Below, piece after piece: positions 49,801 to 58,800 of a stretch of DNA of 64,000 bases. The stretch spans positions 250,414,764-250,478,763 of the forward strand of contig OY282559.1 of NCBI GenBank assembly GCA_958295665.1. Direction: 5' to 3'. The position numbers and the translations under genes were made by a program. Under the pieces are notes generated by a model, which was not told where the DNA came from, searched no databases, and saw nothing but the letters and a program-made list of their open reading frames with translations. Numbering within the stretch: position 1 is the first letter of the stretch; each line of letters opens with the position of its first letter. This stretch comes from Tipula vernalis. Taxonomy: Eukaryota; Arthropoda; Insecta; Diptera; Tipulidae.

Positions 49801-52800
49801 CAGCCACTCCAACCTAACCTAACCTAACCATGATGGAATTTGCCTATTTCTCAACAAATTATGATGAAATTCGACTTGTGCATTAGAAATGGGATTCTAA
49901 AATAATTTTCGGATAAATATGGCCAATTATGATGAAACTTACCGATTATGATGAAATTTGACATGTGCGTTGGAAACGGGATTCTAAAATGATTTTTGGA
50001 AAAGTTCTGGAATATGGCCAAGTACGATGGAACTTGCCTATTTCTCAACCGATTATGATGAAATTTTACATACGCATTGGAAATTGGATTCTAAAATGGT
50101 TTTTGGATGAAGTTCTGGAATATGGCCAATTATGATGGAACTTGGCAGTTTCTCAACTAACTATGATAAAATTTGACAAGTGCGTTGGAAATTGGATTCT
50201 AAAATGATTTTTGGATGAAGTTCTGGAATATGGCTAAGTATGATGGCACTTGCCTATTTCCCAACCGATTGTGATGAAATTTGACATGTACGTTGGAAAT
50301 GGGATTCTAAAATGATTTTTTGGATGAAGTTCTGGAATACGGCCAAGTACGATGGAACTTGCGTATTTCTCAACCAATTATGATGAAATTCGGCTTGTGC
50401 ATTGAAAATGGCATTTTAAAATGATTTTTGTATGAACTTCTAGAATATGGCTAAGTATGATGGAACTTGCCTATTTATCAACCGATTATGGTGAAAATCG
50501 GCTTGTGCATCGTACATGGGATTCTAAAATGATTTTGAAATCAAGTTCTGGAATATGGCCAAGTATGATAGAACGTATTGGTATTCTAAAATTATTTTTA
50601 GATGCAATTCTGGAATATGGCCAGTTAGGACAGAACTTGTTCATTTTTTAACGGATTTTATTGGAATTTTACATGTGCGACGGTAATGGGATTTTAAATG
50701 ATTTTTTGATAAAGTTCTGGAATATGGCCAAGTAGGACGGAACTTTGCTATTGTTTAACGCTTAAGACCAAACTTACTGCTCTGACAGCAAATACTCAGA
50801 AAACATAACCCAAAGTTTAAAGCGAAGGATTGACAAAAAAAAAATTTGTAATGGAACTTGAATATTATAATCTTGATCGTTATTTCCTTCTATTCCATCT
50901 AAGTTATATTCTTATCGACCATATTACAGAACTTTATCCAAATATCATTTTAGAATCCCATTTCAAATGCAAATGTCAATTTTCATCATAATCGGTTAAG
51001 GAATAGCCAAGCTACATCCTAATTGGCCATTCATATAATTTGTTAAGGGTTCATACACGCATGTAGCTTTCGAAACGAGTTAATTTTGGAATTGGGTTGG
51101 AAAATAAGTGTAGAGTTGAGCAGTGGGTTGAGATTTGGGTCGAGCTAAGTTGAGTTGACGTAGAATTAGGATTTAGTTAGCTTGCATTGGGATGTGAGTT
51201 GTTCGGTTGGGGAATTTGGAGTTAGGGGTTGATTTGGAGTTAGGTTAAAGGTTGATTTGAAAGTTGATTTGGTGATTTAATTGATGGCTGGGTTGGCCGT
51301 TAATTTGGTGATTGCGTTTAGGATTGTGTCGCGATTGAGATAGAGGTTGAATTGTAAATTGAGTTGGAGAGGTTCATTTAAGAGGTTCATTTCGGGATTG
51401 ATTTGAGGGTTGAATTAATCAAGACCGAAGTTCTGATTACCTTATGAGGTTTCAGCCCTTTATATTTTTACTTACGATTTAGATCTTTCAGTGCTAATGC
51501 AATTTTTTATAAATTAACAATAAAATTAAATTCAACAATTTATAAAACTAAAATTGTATGATAGGTGGGGCCAGTTGGAGAACACACCTAGAACTTCCGC
51601 ACTTTAAAACGCATCTTGACTTTTCGAATTAGATTCAGTCAGAATAGATTTTAAGCTCTAGTTGACCAGCATGACAGGTTGCAGTTGTTTTAATGATTCC
51701 ATTTCTTTATTTATCAATTTAGTGCCATGCATTTCAATTTTCGTGTGATAAAATTTTGTAATTTGTTATTAATTATTTGGAGGTATTGTTACTCGTAAGA
51801 AAAATCGCTCCTGTTACAGAATTTCGGCTGAAATAAATAATATAACTCTGCAAAGATTTTTCGCATAAAATCATCCTTCGCCTCGTTTTCAATGTAATAA
51901 AATTACCTATACAATGGCTATTTTATAATTGCATTTACAATTAATAGAATAGCTTGTTGTAAAGTTTGCAACTTTCTTAGTCACTAAACTCTTTTCTTTA
52001 TTGATTAGAAAAGTTAATAAAACATATGATTTATAAAAAACCAATTTCACCATTAAAAAGTACCTAGATAAAATTTACTTACGTTTTCTCTAAGGAAAAG
52101 TTATAAACACTTAAGATTTGACTAAGTTTCAAGCGTCTGAAGACAGCTATTTTTAAAAATTATTAGGGCCGTGCCCAAATACCGTTTTAAATATTCACAC
52201 GTAATAATTTTTGGTATAAAACACACTCATCCAAATTATTACAGTTGTTCCCTATAATACATTTTGACAGATCCATGTGAAATATTTTAGTAGTGAATGT
52301 GATTTGAATTTTTTATTACCCACAGCAACCCACAAGAGCAAGAACGAAATTATATAGAAAATATAATTTGACTATTATGCCCGATTTATGCCCGATTTAG
52401 ATGAAGAAAAATGTTTGCCTTGCAAAAAAAGAAGATATTAGTACATTACAATTTTCGTTTGAATGACAAGAACAAAACATAAACATGCAAAATTATGTTA
52501 GCGATTTTTTTTGTTTTGTTTTACCAATTGTTACTATAAAAACATTAAAAATAAATATGATACTATAAAATATACTCGACCCGACTATATTTTTTGATAT
52601 TTTATAGTAACAAACAAACACAAACACAATAAAAGTATATTATGAAAACCTATACGATGACCAGAAGTCAAATGTTATAGCAGAAAAAATCAAATCAAAA
52701 GCAGTTTTCCCAATTTTATTTATTAAGTTTTATTTTTGTCACTAACAATTTTATTTATTGTTTTAAATTTTTTTTTTGTCACACTACTGATAAATGTCAA

Positions 52801-55800
52801 AAAATATAACATCCAATAAGCCGCCAAAAAATTATAGCATCGCCATTTTGGTTTACATAGTCCTTTCTCATTTTAACTAATGGATATTTTTTTATTGCGT
52901 GCAGCTCTATGCAAGGCAAACATTTTTTGCAAGGCAAACATTTTTCTTCATCTAAATCGGGCATTATGCCCGATTTAGATGAAGAAAAATGTTTGCCTTG
53001 CAAAAAAAGAAAAGATTAGTATATTACAATTTTCGTTTGAATGACAAGAACAAAACATAAACATGCAAAATTATGTTAGCGTTTCTTTTTGTTTTTTTAC
53101 CAATTGTTACAATAAAAACATTAAAAATAAATATGATACTATAAAATATACTCGACCCGACTATATTTTTGGATATTTTATAGTAACAAACAAACACAAA
53201 CACAATAAAAGTATATTATGAAAACCTATACGATGACCAGAAGTCAAATGTTATAGCAGAAAAAATCAAATCAAAAGCAGTTTTCCCAATTTTATTTTTA
53301 GCACTACCAATTTTATTTATTAAGTTTTATTTTTGTCACTAACAATTTTATTTATTGTTATAAATATTATTTCGGCACACTACTGATAAATGTCAAAAAA
53401 TATAACATCCAATTATGTAGAAACCGCCAAAAAATTATAGCATCGCCATTTTGGTTTACATAGTCTTTCTCATTTTAACTAATAGATATTTTTTTATTGC
53501 GTGCAGCTCTATGCAAGGCAAACATTTTTTGCAAGGCAAACATTTTTCTTCATCTAAATCGGGCATAAGATGAAGAAAAATGTTTGCCTTGCAAAAAATG
53601 TTTGCCTTGCATAAAGTTGCACGCAATAAAAAAATATCCATTAGTTAAAATGAGAAAGGACTATGCAAACCAAAATGGCGATGCTATAATTTTTTGGCGG
53701 CTTATACATATTTGGATGTTATATTTTTTGACGTTTATCAGTAGTGTGACAAAAATAAAATTTATAACAATAAATAAAATTGTTAGTGACAAAAATAAAA
53801 CTTAATAAATAAAATTGGGAAAACTGCTGTTGATTTGATTTTTTCTGCTATAACATTTCACTTCTGGTCATCGTATAGGTTTTCATAATATACTTTTATT
53901 GTATTTGTGTTTGTTTGTTACTATAAAATATCAAAAAATATAGTCAGGTCGAGTATATTTTATAGTATCATATTTATTTTTAATGTTTTTATAGTAACAA
54001 TTGGTAAAAAAAAACGTTAACATAATTTTGCATGCTTATGTTTTGCTCTTGTCATTCAAACAAAACTTGTAATATACTAATCTCTTCTTTTTTTGCAAGG
54101 CAAACATTTTTCTTCATATAAATCGGTCATTAACAACAACTAAAGGTGCTATTCCACTAGAAAAATTGACTGATAGTAAAAAAAAAGGAAACGAGAAAAA
54201 AATTCGAAACTCTATGTAATAGAGAAAGACAACGTTTTTTTTTTATATCAAAATTTTCAGGAGAAATTTTGACAACACACAAAAAACATAATCAATAATT
54301 ATTAACCAAAATTAAATATTACTATTAATTCGGTTAGTTTTAGATCTCAAAATTAACTAAAAAATTAAATATTATTAATACTCATATCAGAATTATCTTT
54401 TTTAGTATTTTTTTCGTAAAAATTAAAAAAATCTCTACAAAAAAAAACGTCATTTGTTTTTTAGTTTTACTTTTTATAGCAAAATTTTAAGGAGAAACGG
54501 TATAACAATATAATAACCATAAACTAATTAGTATGCGAGAAATATTTCTCATCATATTGCTAATTTTTTGCATGTGTGTTAGTGTGACTGCTATAAAATG
54601 TTCTCAATTTGATACTTTTTATTGCAGTCACACTACTATAGACACAAATATTTTTTGACTGAGAAGGGTTTTTGTTTCATTCGCCCCTCCAGCAAACGTA
54701 TATTTTTGTCTTCCTTTAATTTTACTATCAGTCAATTCAGTCAAGTGGAATAGCACCTTAAAGGCTTTGCCACAGCTATTTTCGTGCAATGCGATTCGCG
54801 TCAAATTTCGCACTGGATGCCACACTTAACAGCGACGCGATTTTTTTCGTAACAACTGTCATAGTCATTGGTTGAAATTATTTTGTAGTTTTTTCCCGAA
54901 ATTTTAATTATTTTTATTTATTTAATAATTGTGTATTGCACATACACCAAAATATTTAATTATTGCGAATTTTTCGATCATTTTCTATTGTACAGTTCCA
55001 TGTCTTCTCAAAAAAGTGAGGTTAAAACATGCGATAAAAAAATTCGTATATATGTGGAAATACTCCAAACGCGAAAAAAGTTTTTTCTCCAATTACGAAA
55101 TTTCAAACTTCGCACGATAAAATTTAAAATGAATTATTGTGAATAAAAATTATTATATTTCAAAAGACAAATGTATAGGATTTACAGATTATAATGATAT
55201 TTGATAGTTTTTTCATATATTTAGTATCAAATCTATTCTAATTGCAGTAGAATTTGAAAAGAAAAAACAAATCGCATCGCACGAAAAATTACTGTGGCAA
55301 AGCCTTTAAGGTGCTATTCCACTAGAAAAATTGACTGATAGTAAAAAAAGAGGAAACGAGAAAAAAGTTCGAAACTCTATGAAATAGACAGAGACAAAGT
55401 TTTTTTGTTTATAGCAAAATTTTCAGGAGAAATTTTGACAGCACACAAAAACATAATCAATAATTATTAACAAAAACTAAATATTACTATTAATTCGGTT
55501 AGTTATACATCTCAAAATTATCTAAAAAATTAAATATTATTAATACTCATATCAGAATTGTCTTTTTTAGTATATTTTCCGTAAAAATTAAAAAAATCTC
55601 TACCAAAAAAACGTCATGTGTTTTTTTAGTTTTACTTTTTAAAGCAAAATTTTAAGGAGAAACGGTATAACAATATAATAACCATAAACTAATTAGTATG
55701 CGGGAAATATTTCTCATCATATTGCTAATTTTTTGCATGTGTGTTAGTGTGACTGCTATAAAATGTTCTCAATTTGATACTTTTTATTGCAGTCACACTA

Positions 55801-58800
55801 CTATAGACACAAATATTTTTTGACTGAGAAGGGTTTTTGTTTCATTCGCCCCTCCAGCAAACGTATATTTTTGTCTTCCTTTAATTTTACTATCAGTCAA
55901 TTCAGTCAAGTGGAATAGCACCTTAAAGGTGCTATTCCACTAGAAAAATTGACTGATAGTAAAAAAAGAGGAAACGAGAAAAAAGTTCGAAACTCTATGT
56001 AATAGACAGAGACAAAGTTTTTTTGTTTATAGCAAAATTTTCAGGAGAAATTTTGACAGCACACAAAAACATAATCAATAATTATTAACAAAAACTAAAT
56101 ATTACTATTAATTCGGTTAGTTATACATCTCAAAATTATCTAAAAAATTAAATATTATTAATACTCATATCAGAATTGTCTTTTTTAGTATATTTTCCGT
56201 AAAAATTAAAAAAATCTCTACCAAAAAAACGTCATGTGTTTTTTAGTTTTACTTTTTAAAGTAAAATTTTAAGGAGAAGCGGTATAAAAATATAATAACC
56301 ATAAAATAATTAGTGTGCGGGAAATATTTCTCATCATATTGCGAATTTTATGCATGTGTGTTAGTGTGACTGCTTTAAAATGTCCTCAATTTGATACTTT
56401 TTATTGCAGTCACACTACTACAGACACAAATATTTTTTGACTGAGTAGGGTTTTTGTTTCATTCGCCCATCCAGCAAATGTATATTTTTGTCTTCCTTTA
56501 ATTTTACTATCAGTCAATTTAGTCAAGTGGAATAGCACCTTAATTTGACTATTAAACACAAATATTGTGAAAAGTGCAGCAAGGTGCCACAATTTAATTC
56601 GACTTTTTAATTTTTGATCTTATTAAAAAAAAAATGGCGGGGAAATTATCACGTAAAAATTATTATTGAATTCGGGCAGTAAAAATAGAAAATCCCTGCG
56701 AAGGGGAAAATTTCTCAAGTAAATGTCACAAATTATTATTTATCACGGTATTATCACAGTATTCGGGCACGGCCTTAGTGTTCCTTTACATTTTTTCAGG
56801 AGTGTATAGCCCATTCTAACTATTCCATGTATTAGTTTTGTCCAATATTGCATATTGCCTGTTTCTACTTGGTTGCCAGCGATAAGGAGCGGTTTCGGAG
56901 GCATAGTGCCGAAATGGAAGATCGACTGCCGGTCAGTTTCTAACTGATAATTTCTGCAATGCGCAACTCCATGTCCTTAGTAACAATTTTAATTTAATTT
57001 ATGAAATTTAAAGATCAAAAATCTATCAAATTTTGAAGTTGAATTTTGTTTACGAAAATATTTATATAACAAATTACAATAAATCCAGATTAAGAAAAAC
57101 ATATGTAGAATTCAAACTGTGATGCAAAACTTTCAAAAAACAATGAGTTTGAATTGAAATCTTAAATTCTAAATGTGTTTATGAAAAATCGGTTTTATTG
57201 ATAATAAGGGAATTTGCGAAGTTAAGAATTTAACGAATCCTTTACTATATCAATAGGAAGATCTTATTATCTTGAAGATCCGATATTATTGTAAAGCTCT
57301 AAACCCACAGCAAGGAAAGCATTTAGTTTGTTTTGCCATAATCCCAAAATATTTACTTTATTATAGCTAAAAAGCTCCTCTGAAACTTGATATAAACAAG
57401 TAGTATTTAGTACTAAGTTTCAACAACATGTCTTTAATTTAAAATCTTCCCAATAAAATAATTATTTTTCTCGGAAAGTAATGATTTAATTATTTCCGAG
57501 TTTTTAAATTAAACACAGTATGTATTCTTTGTTATTTTGGGTCACCCTTTAACCTATAATAGCTGAATTTCCATAAGAAAAGTTTAATTCGAATTCATTT
57601 TTCTCATGAAAACAAGTCGCGAATTATTGTTTCGAATTGAAATAAAACACACAGAAAGAGCAAGAACAATTTGACATCTGGTGTCAGGTGGTATAACTAA
57701 AATTAGGAATGAATTAAATAATTCAAACTTTTGCTTTGAATTTATTTAAATCGTCTGTCGCGAGCAAATGTTATTGTAAAATTCTCATGGAAATACGACT
57801 AAAATAGTAAACATTTTGGAATTACATTAAATTCAGTTTTCGTTTCGCTGTTTATGTTTAACTGCTTATTGAGTAATTAAAGCATTAACAATTAGATTAA
57901 CAATCGGCTGAATTTAAAATTCAAGTCATATCTAAATTGCACTTACTTTGGAATTACATGCTGATATCCATGTCGATATTCGTGCATCATAGCTGGAACG
58001 ACCACCTGTTTCCTTCTAAATTGACTCTCTTCTATTCGTGCCAAGCACTGTATCGGCGGATCTTTCCATTCCGGTAAAAAAACAACAAAACTTAATGGCT
58101 CCTGTGACTCATTTAACAAATTATCAATATGCTCCAATGTGGAATCAATTAATTCCTCACAATATGGTGGATTCACTTCAAATGATCCGGAAATTGGTTT
58201 GAAATCAAGAAATGACCTATAAATATTTATGATAGTTTTTAATAATTATTAGAATTTTTATAAAGGAATAATTACCCTCTTGATCCGAAAAATGAATCCG
58301 TATCACTAAACGCTGAACAAAATTGACGAAAATAAGAATTTAATGGGCTCGCAAAACATTCAAACGTTACTCCAAAATGACGATTTAAACATTCGAACAC
58401 GGTTACAGGGAGTGATTCTTGTGTAGCTTGAGCTTCTTGTGATGTAGTCGTTAAATTTCCGAGAAATGTATTGTATCGTTTTAATAAGCACCATATTCGA
58501 CCAACGAATAAATCAAATTTTTTGTCATCGTAACAATTATTACGATAGAGTTGTTCCTAAAAATAAAATAATTTAAAAACGTCCAGATTTAAAAGTTTAA
58601 ATTAATTACATATGGAGAGCTCAGAGTTGAACTGAACCAAGTAATGAAACCTACATTCAAGATTATAGATGCATCTATTTGGTAGTTTATAAATTTAATT
58701 AAATCAGTGTAAAAACATTTTTGGCGAAAGCCTTATGTTTAGTGGGGAATAATTAATGTCGTCATTGACTGACCGAAAAAACTAAACTCAATGCAAAAGA

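Larger units (their letters stand above)
44195..49829 (+). mobile_element. LOA-like non-LTR retrotransposon, near full length
   Basis: The 5.6-kb element is flanked by a 12-bp target duplication, ATGATGGAATTT (44183-44194 and 49830-49841). It inserted into a 108-bp satellite unit. It is far richer in GC than the surrounding sequence. It has a 5' UTR of about 615 bp (44195-44810), ORF1 (44811-46116), ORF2 (46164-49737) and a 3' UTR ending in four AACCT repeats. An ORF2 with both endonuclease and RNase H together with a DUF4780-like ORF1 points to the LOA clade. The clean duplication indicates a recent insertion, although the coding frames are broken. Confidence 0.93.
52166..56774. mobile_element. 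PIF/Harbinger-like MITE split by seven nested MITEs
   Basis: The left end GGGCCGTGCCCAAATACC (52166) and right end GTATTCGGGCACGGCC (ending 56774) are inverted and flanked by TTA. The left 215 bp and right 230 bp match the copy at 36095-36714. Everything between about 52378 and 56539 is later insertions. Confidence 0.85.
35088..57946 (-). other. PCIF1 intron 3, 22.9 kb, filled with transposons
   Basis: The donor AAA|GTAAGT (57946) and acceptor TTTATTGCAG (35088) join codon phases exactly (AA + A = Lys). The reading continues through a region conserved with human PCIF1, which is the evidence for this long intron. Most identified elements from 36.1 to 56.8 kb lie within it; the parts at 35.1-36.0, 38.2-38.9 and 56.8-57.9 kb show nothing recognisable. 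Confidence 0.88.
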
